Origin: Duganella guangzhouensis
Lineage (GTDB): Bacteria; Pseudomonadota; Gammaproteobacteria; Burkholderiales; Burkholderiaceae_D
NCBI RefSeq assembly: GCF_009674535.1
Contig: NZ_WKJK01000018.1
Span: 62,001 to 126,000, forward strand
DNA: 64,000 bases
Direction of reading: 5' to 3'
Shown here: positions 17,450 through 26,570 of the stretch, in pieces
How the letters are laid out: each line of letters opens with the position of its first letter
Numbering within the stretch: the first letter of the stretch is position 1
Made by a program: the position numbers and the translations under genes
Notes under the pieces: model-generated
The model's input: only the letters and a program-made list of their open reading frames with translations
The model's database searches: none
What the model was told of the DNA's origin: nothing

Positions 17450-17590
17450 GGTGGTCTCCGGGTTGTCGTTATGGGGCCGCTACACGGCCCGGTCGAACCA
17501 CTGTAGCATCCGGATTCGTGCTTTGCAGCCCGTCCGCACGGCCTGACGGGCCAATTTGCATGTCTGATGAGCACACGCAATCCGCTGCGC

Positions 17591-17596
17591 TATAAT
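17591..17596 (+). promoter_or_regulatory. Candidate -10 box of the TetR-type gene
   Basis: A perfect TATAAT lies 28 bp before the TTG start at 17625. No good -35 hexamer was found at the right distance (TGAGCA at 17568-17573 is poor), so the promoter may need an activator or be misplaced. Confidence 0.4.
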
Positions 17597-17624
17597 CCAA
17601 AAAAATAACTAGAAGGGACCAACA

Positions 17625-18338
17625 TTGCAGGCGCAATTCGACTTCCACCAATTTCAGGGGATGACGCCGTTGGACGGCGCCAATATCTGGGCCTATTTGC
17701 TCGACCGTTATGCCGACCGGATCACGGTCAAGCGCCGCAAGCCGGCGCTGGAGAACCTGGAACGCATCTTTAACGCCACCTTCAAGCTGGCCAACGAGGT
17801 CGGCTTCCGGGCCATGAATCTGCGCGACTTGTGCGGCGAGACCGGGTTATCGATGGGCGGCTTGTACGGCTACATCAGCAGCAAGGACCAACTGGCCGAG
17901 ATGATCGAGGATGTGGTGCGCCACGCCACGCACGAGGTGCCGAAGATGTTCAGCACCGTGGCCGATCCGCTGGACAGGCTGGAGGCGCTGATCCGCGCCT
18001 CGATCTATGTGTCCGAGATCCTGCAGCCGTGGTTTTATTTTGTGTTCATGGATTCGCGCGTGCTGCAGGCCGAGCAGCGCAGCACGGCCAAGGAGTCGGA
18101 GCTGCACGTGCAGTCGCTGTTCGCCGGCGTGATCGCGCAGGTGCCGCAGCTGCCTCACAGCCCGGACCTGCTTGCTTCCCACATCCTGGCCAGCTTCCAG
18201 GACTGGTACGTCAAGCGCTGGAAGTACCGCGCCGCCGATATCGGGCCGGATCGTTTTGCTGACAGCGTGGTGAGGATGGCGCGCGGCTATCTGGCGCCAT
18301 CCGCTGCGCCGGCCGAGGCCGACGCTAACGCCGAGTAA
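17625..18338 (+). CDS. TetR/AcrR-family transcriptional regulator
   Basis: A 237-residue regulator. The helix-turn-helix lies around residues 58-85 (FRAMNLRDLCGETGLSMGGL followed by YGYISSKDQL), preceded by an unusual N-terminal extension of about 40 residues rich in aromatic and acidic residues. The C-terminal ligand-binding half is helical with no recognised subfamily. Start TTG 17625 has AGAAGGGA about five bases upstream. It is divergent from the lipase operon (175 bp apart), so regulation of lipA/lifO or of itself is possible but not shown. The stop codon abuts that of PBP1A. Confidence 0.83.
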   Translation: MQAQFDFHQFQGMTPLDGANIWAYLLDRYADRITVKRRKPALENLERIFNATFKLANEVGFRAMNLRDLCGETGLSMGGLYGYISSKDQLAEMIEDVVRHATHEVPKMFSTVADPLDRLEALIRASIYVSEILQPWFYFVFMDSRVLQAEQRSTAKESELHVQSLFAGVIAQVPQLPHSPDLLASHILASFQDWYVKRWKYRAADIGPDRFADSVVRMARGYLAPSAAPAEADANAE

Positions 18339-20786
18339 TCAGCGTCCCGGGCCGGTTGGCACCGGCTTGATGTTTTCCGCATTCGGCGTGGCCGCCGGCA
18401 CGGGGGCACCAGCCGCTGGCGCGCCCGGCGCGGCGGCACCGGCACCGGCACCAGCACCAGCACCAGCACCAGCCGTCCCTGGCGGCTGCGGCGCGATGTT
18501 CTCGGCGCCGCCCGCATCCTCATCCATATCCAGCGTATGACGGCCGGTGTCGCCGGTGAACTCGTCGTACTGCCATTCACCATCCACCTGGGTCAGGCCG
18601 GCCGGCAGCGGACGCTCCTGCGGCGGACGACTCTGCATCGCCACTTTCATGTAATCGATCCAGATCGGCAGCGCGGCGGTGGCGCCGAATTCCTTGCCGC
18701 CCAGCGAACGCGAATCGTCAAAGCCCATCCACGACACCGCCACGATGCCGCCGCCGTAGCCGGCGAACCAGCCATCGACCGCGTCGCTGGAAGTACCGGT
18801 CTTGCCGGCCAGGTCAGGGCGGCCAAGACGGGCCACCGCGCCGCCGGTACCGGTGCGTGTCACTTCGCGCAGCATCGAGTCGGTGACGTAGGCGTTGCGC
18901 GGATCGATCACGCGCGCCTCGTCCGGCAGCGTGGTGCGTGGCTTGGCTTCGTCGATCACCTTGCCGTCGCCGTCAACGATTTTGGCGATCAGGTAGGGCT
19001 CGACCGAATAGCCGCCGTTGGCAAACACCGAGTAGGCGCCGGCCAGCTGCGCCGGCGTGACCGAGCCGGTGCCCAGCGCCATGGTCAGATTCTTCGGATG
19101 TTTGGCCAGGTCGAAGCCGAACTTGCCGAGATAGCTGTGCGCGTACGGCACGGTGATGGCGCGCAGAATGCGCACCGACGCCACGTTCTTCGATTCCGAC
19201 AGCGCGCGGCGCATGGTGATCGGGCCATCGAACTTGCCGTCGTCATTCTTTGGCGACCAGGCTTCGTTGCCGGTTTCGGCGCCGGTCAGGTTGAGCGGCA
19301 CGTCGTTGATGATGGTGGCCGGCGAGAAGCCGCGTTCCAGCGCCGCCGAATATACGAACGGCTTGATCGAGGAACCCGGCTGGCGCCATGCCTGTGTGAC
19401 GTGGTTGAACTTCTGCAGGTTGTAATCGAAACCGCCGACCATGGCGTGGTAGGCACCGCTGACGGAATCGATCGACACGAAGGCGGCCGATACCTGCGGC
19501 ACCTGGGTGATGCTCCAGCCACCTTTGTCGCCCTGGGCGATGCGGACCACGGCGCCGGGACGCAGACGCAGCGTGTCCTTGGCTTTTTCGCTGAGTGCCG
19601 GAGCGGCCAGCTTCAGGCCATCGCCGCTGATGGTGATTTCCTCGCCGGCCGGGTTCTGCACCTTGACCGCTTTCGGACCGGCTTCCAGCACCACGGCCGG
19701 AATCAGGCCGTCGCTGGAAGGGCGCTTCTGCAGCGCGTCTTCGATGGCGTCGTCGCGTTCCTCTTCGCCGGCCGGCAGTTCGATCACCGCTTCCGGACCA
19801 CGGTAACCGTGGCGCTGGTCGTAGTTCAGCACATTGCGGCGCATCGATTCGTAGGCCGCTTTCTGGTCCGCCTTCAGAATGGTGGTGTAGACGCTGATGC
19901 CGCGCGTGTACGATTCTTCCTTGAACTGCGCATACACCTGCTGGCGCGCCAGCTCGGCCACGTATTCGGCGTGAACGTCGAAGTCCTGGCCCTTGCGCGC
20001 GAAGTGCAGGGTTTCATGCACGGCCTTCTGATACTGCTCTTCGCTGATCACGTTCTGGTCGCGCATCATGCGCAGCACGATGTGCTGGCGCTGTTTGGCG
20101 CGCTTGGGGTTGGCGATCGGATTGTGACGGGCCGGATTCTGCGGCAGGCCGGCCAGCATCGCCATCTCCGCCACGTCCAGCTGCTTCAGCGGTTTGCCGA
20201 AGTAGGTCTGGGAGGCGCTGCCGAAGCCGAACGAGCGCTGGCCCAGGTAGATCTGGTTCATATACAGCTCCAGGATCTGTTCCTTGTTCAGCGCCGCCTC
20301 GATTTTCAGGGCCAGCATCACTTCCTGCAGCTTGCGGCCGATGACTTTTTCGCGCGACAGGTAGAAGTTGCGCGCCACCTGCATGGTGATGGTGGAACCG
20401 CCCTGGCGGAACGAGCCGCCCAGGTTGGAGCGCACCGCGCCCAGCGCGCGCACCCAGTCGATGCCGTTATGCTCGTAGAAGCGCTTGTCCTCGATCGCCA
20501 GCAGCGCCTTTTTCATCATCTCCGGCATGTCCTTGATGGCGATGAAGTCGCGGTGCTCCTCGCCGAATTCGCCGATCAGGGCGTTGTCGGCGGTGTAGAC
20601 GCGCAGCGGGATCTTGGGCCGGTAGTCGGTAATCGCTTCCAGCGACGGCAGATTCGGCGCCACGTACAGCAGCAGGTAGGCGAGCAGCAGGCCGCCGCCC
20701 ACCAGGGCGGCCAGACCAGCGAGGATAGCGGCACGGATCATATTGCGTCGGTTCAGCCAGCGGCCAGAAAGGGTGGTGGTTGTCAA
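18339..20786 (-). CDS. mrcA: Penicillin-binding protein 1A
   Basis: An 815-residue bifunctional peptidoglycan synthase. A short cytoplasmic tail and membrane helix (AAILAGLAALVGGGLLLAYL) precede the glycosyltransferase domain (EDKRFYEHNGIDWVRA, then GGSTITMQVARNFYL) and the transpeptidase domain with SSIK (near residue 472), SKN (near 534) and KTGTSS (near 663). The C-terminal ~70 residues are an Ala/Gly/Pro-rich tail encoded partly by a hexamer repeat. Length and motifs are normal for class A PBPs. Confidence 0.95.
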   Translation of the reverse strand: MTTTTLSGRWLNRRNMIRAAILAGLAALVGGGLLLAYLLLYVAPNLPSLEAITDYRPKIPLRVYTADNALIGEFGEEHRDFIAIKDMPEMMKKALLAIEDKRFYEHNGIDWVRALGAVRSNLGGSFRQGGSTITMQVARNFYLSREKVIGRKLQEVMLALKIEAALNKEQILELYMNQIYLGQRSFGFGSASQTYFGKPLKQLDVAEMAMLAGLPQNPARHNPIANPKRAKQRQHIVLRMMRDQNVISEEQYQKAVHETLHFARKGQDFDVHAEYVAELARQQVYAQFKEESYTRGISVYTTILKADQKAAYESMRRNVLNYDQRHGYRGPEAVIELPAGEEERDDAIEDALQKRPSSDGLIPAVVLEAGPKAVKVQNPAGEEITISGDGLKLAAPALSEKAKDTLRLRPGAVVRIAQGDKGGWSITQVPQVSAAFVSIDSVSGAYHAMVGGFDYNLQKFNHVTQAWRQPGSSIKPFVYSAALERGFSPATIINDVPLNLTGAETGNEAWSPKNDDGKFDGPITMRRALSESKNVASVRILRAITVPYAHSYLGKFGFDLAKHPKNLTMALGTGSVTPAQLAGAYSVFANGGYSVEPYLIAKIVDGDGKVIDEAKPRTTLPDEARVIDPRNAYVTDSMLREVTRTGTGGAVARLGRPDLAGKTGTSSDAVDGWFAGYGGGIVAVSWMGFDDSRSLGGKEFGATAALPIWIDYMKVAMQSRPPQERPLPAGLTQVDGEWQYDEFTGDTGRHTLDMDEDAGGAENIAPQPPGTAGAGAGAGAGAGAAAPGAPAAGAPVPAATPNAENIKPVPTGPGR
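18435..18470. repeat. Six tandem hexamers in the PBP1A tail
   Basis: Three GGCACC and three AGCACC units run head to tail; on the minus strand they encode alternating Gly-Ala in the disordered C-terminal tail of PBP1A. The unit is a multiple of three, so length change by slippage would not shift the frame. Confidence 0.85.
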
Positions 20787-20837
20787 AACAGCATCTCTCG
20801 GTGACAGAAGTATGCGCGATTATAGAACATGCCTATT

Positions 20838-20874
20838 GTTACTTCGCGTTACTTGTCGTAACGTACAGGTGTAC
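20838..20874. promoter_or_regulatory. Repeat and palindrome upstream of glpD
   Basis: GTTACTT occurs at 20838 and again exactly 10 bp later at 20848; the second copy forms an inverted repeat GTTAC-TTGTC-GTAAC (20848-20862). The palindrome GTACAGGTGTAC (20863-20874) follows directly. They lie in the 105-bp divergent space between PBP1A and glpD, 18 bp before the glpD start. Helically phased repeats suggest an operator; the binding protein is unknown. Confidence 0.4.
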
Positions 20875-20891
20875 AGTTCTTTAGGGCCAAC

Positions 20892-22424
20892 ATGGCGGAA
20901 CCTCAGCACATACTCGATTGTGATGTCCTGGTGATTGGCGGCGGCATCAACGGCGCCGGCATCGCCCGCGACGCGGCCGGGCGCGGGCTGTCGGTCGTCC
21001 TGTGCGAAAAGGACGATCTGGCGGCCCATACCTCGTCCGCTTCGACCAAGCTGATCCACGGCGGCTTGCGCTATCTGGAGTATTACGAATTCAACCTGGT
21101 GCGCAAGGCGCTGATCGAGCGCGAGGTGCTGCTGCGGGCCGCGCCGCACATCATGCGGCCGTTGCGCTTCGTGATGCCGCACGCGCCGGGCCAGCGGCCG
21201 GCGCTGCTGATCCGCGCCGGGCTGTTTTTGTACGATATGCTGGCGCGCCGCGAGCTGCTGCCGGGTTCCAAAGGCATCAACCTGCGCAGTCATGCGGCCG
21301 GGCGGCCGCTCAAATCCCAGTTCACGCGCGGCTTCATGTATTCCGACGGCTGGGTCGACGATGCCCGGCTGGTGGTGCTGAACGCCATCGACGCCTGCGA
21401 GAAGGGCGCCACCATTCTGACCCAGGCCCGCTGCAACCGGCTGGAGCGCAAAACGGCGGACTGGGAAGCTTCGCTGTACAAACCTGGCTGCGGCGAGATC
21501 CGCGTCCATGCGCGCTATGTGGTGAACGCGGCCGGGCCGTGGACCGCCGAACTGCTGCACGCGGCACTGCCGCGCGAGGGCGGCGGCCAGCTGCGGCTGA
21601 TCAAGGGCAGTCACATCGTGGTGCCGAAGTTGTTCGAGCATGAGCATGCCTATATCTTCCAGCACCGCGACGGCCGCATTGTGTTTGCGATTCCGTACGA
21701 GCGCGAGTTCACGCTGATCGGTACCACCGACCTCGATTATCACGGCGACGCCAACCAGGTCGACATCAGCGAGGACGAAATCGCCTACCTGTGCCAGCTG
21801 GCCAGCGAATACTTCGCCCAGCCGATCACGCCGGCCGACGTGGTGTGGACCTATTCCGGCGTGCGCCCGCTGGTGGAAGATGGCGCCGACGCCAAGGCGG
21901 TGACGCGCGATTACCGGCTGGAGGTGGACGATCACGGCCCGCCGCTGCTGAGCGTTTTCGGCGGCAAGATCACCACTTACCGCAAGCTGGCCGAAGAAGC
22001 GGTCGACCATATCGCGCGGGCGCTGGATAACCGTCATGGCGGCTGGACCCACAACGCCTGCCTGCCGGGTGGCGATCTGTTTGGCGCCGACCCACAGAAC
22101 CGCTCAGTGCTGGAGTACGACAAATGGACTCGCGCTCAGCAAAGCCGCTACGGCTGGTTGCCGACCGCGCTGCTGGCGCGCTACTGCCGCGCCTACGGCA
22201 CCCGCATCCACACCTTGCTGTGCGACCGCACCAGCCTGGACGAGATGGGCGACGAAATCGCGCCAGGCCTGTACGCGGCCGAAGTGGAATACCTGCGCCG
22301 TTACGAATGGGCGCGCAGCGCGCAGGACATCCTGTGGCGCCGCACCAAGCTTGGCCTGCACCTGCCGCCCGCCGCCGCCGACACCCTGACCGCCTGGCTG
22401 CACGACCATCCTTTGGCGCGCTAA
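20892..22424 (+). CDS. glpD: Aerobic glycerol-3-phosphate dehydrogenase
   Basis: A 510-residue FAD-dependent membrane-associated dehydrogenase that oxidises glycerol 3-phosphate to dihydroxyacetone phosphate and passes electrons to quinone. The FAD-binding Rossmann motif is DVLVIGGGINGAGIARDAAG (residues 10-29); STKLIHGGLRYLEYYEF, YVVNAAGPW and SVFGGKITTYRKLAEEA are all family signatures. The length is normal. No glpF or glpK lies nearby, so it is expressed on its own. Confidence 0.95.
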   Translation: MAEPQHILDCDVLVIGGGINGAGIARDAAGRGLSVVLCEKDDLAAHTSSASTKLIHGGLRYLEYYEFNLVRKALIEREVLLRAAPHIMRPLRFVMPHAPGQRPALLIRAGLFLYDMLARRELLPGSKGINLRSHAAGRPLKSQFTRGFMYSDGWVDDARLVVLNAIDACEKGATILTQARCNRLERKTADWEASLYKPGCGEIRVHARYVVNAAGPWTAELLHAALPREGGGQLRLIKGSHIVVPKLFEHEHAYIFQHRDGRIVFAIPYEREFTLIGTTDLDYHGDANQVDISEDEIAYLCQLASEYFAQPITPADVVWTYSGVRPLVEDGADAKAVTRDYRLEVDDHGPPLLSVFGGKITTYRKLAEEAVDHIARALDNRHGGWTHNACLPGGDLFGADPQNRSVLEYDKWTRAQQSRYGWLPTALLARYCRAYGTRIHTLLCDRTSLDEMGDEIAPGLYAAEVEYLRRYEWARSAQDILWRRTKLGLHLPPAAADTLTAWLHDHPLAR

Positions 22425-22435
22425 TCCCGCACTGG

Positions 22436-25400
22436 CTATCTTGCCTTCCAGGGCGCCAGTGGATGCAGCGATCCGGGGCGTGTGTGGCCTTCCGCGTCAT
22501 TGATCCATTCGCGTGCCAGGCCGTTATCGCAATAGCCGCGTATCAGCCGGTTGCCGGCGGCATCTCGCGGCTCGACAATCCGCAACTCCTGCACACACTG
22601 GGCGATATAGTCGCCTTGAGGTTTATCCAGCACAGCCCTACGCTCCGTTTTAACTTCCTGGAATGTGTTAGCCTTGATCGCTTGCGCCGAAAATCCCCAG
22701 ACGGAATCAGGGTCGCAAATGGAATCCATCCAGTACACATTATTCTGGCCAAAATACAGTCTGGGCGCACCCGAGATGATGTCGTTGCTCGACATCGCCA
22801 TCTGGTAGGCCATGGCGTAGTGCTCCCATAACGCGAGTTCGACCGCTTCGCGATTGACCTTGCCGCCGAGCAGTGCGCGCGTGGCAGCCGACAGTTCCGG
22901 GGAAAACGCGTCCTCGGGGCCGAGATCGTCCAGCAAGTGACTCGGCTGGCGTTTCTGACGCGCGACGATGGCAATGCGCAGCCGGTCCACCGGTGACGCC
23001 AGCTTGCCGCTGCCATCAAACAGCAGATCCAGCGGATGGCCGCTACGCACGGCCGCCTGCATCTTCGCATCCAGTTGCACCCGCCGCAGCACCCCGTTTG
23101 TCCCGCTATAGAGTGCCATCCCCAGCGCGGTTGCGTGTATGGCCTGGCGCGACAGCTCTTGCTGCTCCTTGAACTGACATCCCAGTTGGGCCGACGGCTC
23201 CAGATAAGCGGCGGTCATCCGCAGCGGGATCACCGGCCAGGCCCAATAATTCCCGACATGCGAACCGCCCAGGGCCATGGTCGGCACCAATAGCTGTTGC
23301 AGTCCTGCCGGCGTGCTGACAAACATGTGCGTTGCATGGTCGGCGGCGTAGCGGATGTCCATCGAGCTGAAGCCAAGCTCGGCAGGATGGGTATGAAAGT
23401 CTCCAACGATCTGGGATTGCCACTGCCGTTGCGTGGTGCACGCTGTGCCGCTACAGGTGGCGGGGCCGGCAACCGTTAAGGCTTGGAACAGGCGTGTAGC
23501 ATCAACGCGGAAGTCGGCGCTTGAGTAGCTGCCGGTTTGCTCCAGCAACTCGCTATTGAGCATCGGCACGCCGTCTGCGCCAGCGATGACGATGCCCTGA
23601 AGTTCTCGTCCCTCACCAGTTTGCCGGCTAATCAAGCCACGCATCTGTGCTTGCATCGGTGCCGGCAAAGTAATCTCAGTGGGCAGGGCATTCGGGGCGA
23701 GCGCCAATTTGCCCGCACTTGAGGTGCGCCGGAATAGCTCAGCCAACGGCAATTTGTCGGGCATCGGCGGGGCGGTGTAAGGCCCCAGTGCCGACGTCAG
23801 CCACGCAACAGTGCCGGCTGGCCGCTCGGCTGGCACCAAGGCGCCGGGGTTGGTGTAGGCCCGCAAATAGCTATGCTTATCCAGCAGCACCAATGCGTTC
23901 TCTGTGGTCAGTGAGTGTCGCAGCAATTGACTGGCCAGCGCCGCCGGGACCTTTGCCACCCATACCGAATAGCCGCGGCCGAGCAGGCTGCGCGCCAGCG
24001 CGGCATCGCTGGCGGCATAGTCGCGCAGCAGCACGTGTTTGGAAAATTGGTAGGACAGTACCGGCGATTCGCGTTGCAGCTGGTCGAGGGTGTGGTCCAG
24101 CAGAACATCTGCCTGGCTGGCTTTTAACTTGGGGAGATTTTCGGTCAGCAGCATCATGGCATTGCTGCCAAACAGGCTCCAGCCGATAGGCCAGGCATCG
24201 ACGCTGACGCCGCCGTCACTGCTCAGGCGCAGGCGCGAGATCTCCAGGCCGGCGTTGAGAAATGGCCGTGGTGAGACACGCACAAAGTTTCGCTCAAACC
24301 ATTCGACGCCGGTTTTGTCGTCCGTGCCCTCCAGCGGTGCGGCGGCAACGTCGGCCGACAGCAGCCCGGGCGGCACCGGCGTACCGGCGCTGACGCAGGC
24401 CCAACTGCGGGCGTCGGCCGGGTTTTCCAGCACCGCGATGGCGGCAGGTTTTTGCGCCAGACAAATCTCCGGCACCACCACCACCTTGTAGGCGCCATAC
24501 TGATTCACACACTTCCACGCGTAGGGATCGCTATGATGGGCCAGCACGGGAAACGAATCGGGCAAGGTCTCCGCATTCTTGCAGTGTTCAGCGAGGTCGA
24601 CTTGGCGTAGTCCATTTGGCGACTTTGCTGGCGCTCTGGCGAAGCTGCTGATCGCCGCTGGCGATACGGTCATCGCCACGATGCGGCTCTTGCGCATGGC
24701 GCTGGCCAGCGCCTCTGCGCGTGCCTTATCCGCTGCGGACAAGTCTTGCTGTGCGCGCAGCGTGAGGACGCGCAGGAAGTCGGGCTTGCCGATTTCGGCG
24801 CCCATCACCTGCAAGGCATGCCCCAGCGCGGGATCGGTCGGCACGCCGCCGCCATAGGTAAACAGTTTGCCCAATTCCACCCAGCTTTGGGCATGACCGG
24901 CATTCGCGGCGCGCGACCAGAAATCTATCGCACGTACGATGTCCTGTCCGAGCGGTCCGCCGGTGGCATAGGATTGCGCCACCAGATAGGCCGAGTTGGC
25001 GTCGCCACGGATGGCCAGTTGCATATGCCATCTCAGTCCCAGCTGGGGATCGGGCGGCAGCTCTGGCAAGGCGATCTGCGACTTGGTGTAAATCTCCGCC
25101 AGCGCCCTCTGGGCCAGGAGATCCCCCTGGTCGGCGGCCTGGTTGAGCAACAGCAGCGCGGCCGGAACATTGCGCGGGCCTGCCATGCCATACACTTCGA
25201 AGAAGCCGGTCCGGCCAGCGGCGGCAACGTGGCCCTTTTTTGCACCCAGCCGATAGTAGGACAAGGCTTCCCGCATATTGCGGCTGTCGCCAGGTGCGTT
25301 TTCGAACGAGGAACCAAGTTCATACTCGCAGCGGCCATCCTGATAGCTGAGCAGGCACTTTTGATAGGTGCTGAAAAATCGGTTCCGCGCCAGCATGAAA

Positions 25401-25873
25401 GCGGGCGGTGGCGCTTCGTCCTGGGCGCTGGCGGCGCTGATGAACGGCAGGCCGGTGATTGTTGCGCTGTGTATCCATGGGCAGCGATGGTCGGTGTGGA
25501 TGGCGTGGCTGTCGCATCCCTCCATATCCGATACCAACGCCGCTACCGCCCACGCGATGCCGAGCAGCCATGCGCTACGGGGTATCCAGCGCAGCCGGCG
25601 CGCGATCAGCCACGCCAGCAGCCAGCACACCGCGCCCGAGATCAACACCACCAATGCCATCGCGGCAAGATAGCGGGCAGGAATGGTGCCGTCGAACATA
25701 TGCCAGGCCTGGCGCGATGCGTAAGTCAGCCGCAGCGAGAACAGGGCCAGCAATGCAGCCGCGAAGGGCAGCAGCCAGAATCGGCCGGTCCGCATCAACC
25801 ACGCGGCGGACAGCAGGAATACAGCGACACCGAACCAGGTGACTGAGGAAACGAGGTGGAGAGGAAGCAGCAT
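22436..25873 (-). CDS. Large membrane protein with Sel1-like repeats and a JAMM-like motif
   Basis: An 1145-residue protein not recognised as a known family. The first ~115 residues hold about four membrane helices (VSSVTWFGVAVFLLSAAWLM; MALVVLISGAVCWLLAWLIA). Residues about 190-340 look like Sel1/TPR-type repeats (ALSYYRLGAKKGH; AIDFWSRAANAGHAQSWVEL). A middle region of about 450 residues has no recognised domain. Around residue 825, DFHTHPAELGFSSMDIRYA places His827, His829, Ser836/837 and Asp839 in a JAMM/MPN-like arrangement, one residue tighter than the usual HxHx7Sx2D, with ELQGIVIAG upstream supplying a candidate Glu; DUF4329-like proteins look similar. It follows an OmpA-domain gene by 12 bp. 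Confidence 0.6.
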   Translation of the reverse strand: MLLPLHLVSSVTWFGVAVFLLSAAWLMRTGRFWLLPFAAALLALFSLRLTYASRQAWHMFDGTIPARYLAAMALVVLISGAVCWLLAWLIARRLRWIPRSAWLLGIAWAVAALVSDMEGCDSHAIHTDHRCPWIHSATITGLPFISAASAQDEAPPPAFMLARNRFFSTYQKCLLSYQDGRCEYELGSSFENAPGDSRNMREALSYYRLGAKKGHVAAAGRTGFFEVYGMAGPRNVPAALLLLNQAADQGDLLAQRALAEIYTKSQIALPELPPDPQLGLRWHMQLAIRGDANSAYLVAQSYATGGPLGQDIVRAIDFWSRAANAGHAQSWVELGKLFTYGGGVPTDPALGHALQVMGAEIGKPDFLRVLTLRAQQDLSAADKARAEALASAMRKSRIVAMTVSPAAISSFARAPAKSPNGLRQVDLAEHCKNAETLPDSFPVLAHHSDPYAWKCVNQYGAYKVVVVPEICLAQKPAAIAVLENPADARSWACVSAGTPVPPGLLSADVAAAPLEGTDDKTGVEWFERNFVRVSPRPFLNAGLEISRLRLSSDGGVSVDAWPIGWSLFGSNAMMLLTENLPKLKASQADVLLDHTLDQLQRESPVLSYQFSKHVLLRDYAASDAALARSLLGRGYSVWVAKVPAALASQLLRHSLTTENALVLLDKHSYLRAYTNPGALVPAERPAGTVAWLTSALGPYTAPPMPDKLPLAELFRRTSSAGKLALAPNALPTEITLPAPMQAQMRGLISRQTGEGRELQGIVIAGADGVPMLNSELLEQTGSYSSADFRVDATRLFQALTVAGPATCSGTACTTQRQWQSQIVGDFHTHPAELGFSSMDIRYAADHATHMFVSTPAGLQQLLVPTMALGGSHVGNYWAWPVIPLRMTAAYLEPSAQLGCQFKEQQELSRQAIHATALGMALYSGTNGVLRRVQLDAKMQAAVRSGHPLDLLFDGSGKLASPVDRLRIAIVARQKRQPSHLLDDLGPEDAFSPELSAATRALLGGKVNREAVELALWEHYAMAYQMAMSSNDIISGAPRLYFGQNNVYWMDSICDPDSVWGFSAQAIKANTFQEVKTERRAVLDKPQGDYIAQCVQELRIVEPRDAAGNRLIRGYCDNGLAREWINDAEGHTRPGSLHPLAPWKAR

Positions 25874-25885
25874 GCGAGTGCCGGC

Positions 25886-26551
25886 TCAGGGCTCGGACCA
25901 TGCTTCCAGGTTAACCCGGCGGCGCTCCGACGCCGCCAGCTGCGATGTCGTCGTGGTGCTGGGGTCGTCTTTGCTTGCGACAATCAGCTGCTCGCTGGTC
26001 AGGCCCAACATTGTCAGGTGGGCACGCACGCTTTGAGCACGGGCTTGTGCGACTTTCTCTCGTGCCCGCAGGCTGCCGCTGGGGTCGGAATGTCCCGAGA
26101 TCTTGATGCGCAGCTTGTCGGTTGCGGGGAGGGCGGCGTAATACGCTTGCAGCTGCGACTGCGCAGCGTCGGACAGCGTGGAGGAGTTGTGGTCGAAGTA
26201 GACCACCAGCGTGGTGTTGGCGGTGGTCGTTCCTGCCTGGGTGTCGGCAGCCGGCGCTGCGGCGGTATCGGTGTTGGCCAATTCCCCCATCACACCGCGC
26301 AGCATGGTGCCCTCGGTGCTTTTAACCACTTGGCCGTTGCCGTCGACGACAGCCAGCGCGCCCGGTCCTTGCGCAAACTCGCGTTCGCACGAGCCTTCCC
26401 AGCGCAGCGACTGTTTATCTTCCAGCGGCGCGGTCAGCTGGACCAGGCAGCCGGTCGGCGTGCCATACAGGTAGAGGCGTTTTTCGGCCGCCTCGGTGGC
26501 GCCGCTCAAACAGACGAGTAATACAGCCAGCGTTGGAAGTGTTGCTTTCAT
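25886..26551 (-). CDS. OmpA-domain periplasmic protein
   Basis: A 221-residue protein with a signal peptide (LPTLAVLLVCLSGATEA), about 90 residues of unassigned sequence with two cysteines (GCLVQL and GSCERE), a Thr/Ala-rich linker, and a C-terminal OmpA-like peptidoglycan-binding domain (VVYFDHNSSTLSDAAQSQL; KISGHSDPSGS; AQARAQSVRAHLTMLGL; ERRRVNLEAW). It should anchor something to the cell wall in the periplasm. Its stop is 12 bp before the 1145-residue membrane protein gene, so the two form an operon. AAGGGG lies about six bases before the ATG. Confidence 0.82.
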   Translation of the reverse strand: MKATLPTLAVLLVCLSGATEAAEKRLYLYGTPTGCLVQLTAPLEDKQSLRWEGSCEREFAQGPGALAVVDGNGQVVKSTEGTMLRGVMGELANTDTAAAPAADTQAGTTTANTTLVVYFDHNSSTLSDAAQSQLQAYYAALPATDKLRIKISGHSDPSGSLRAREKVAQARAQSVRAHLTMLGLTSEQLIVASKDDPSTTTTSQLAASERRRVNLEAWSEP

Positions 26552-26570
26552 CGTACCGCCCCTTGGGAGA

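Noticed and set aside
18537..20804. A 755-codon plus-strand open frame opposite PBP1A
   Set aside because: Shadow of a recognised essential gene; no domain or ribosome binding site.
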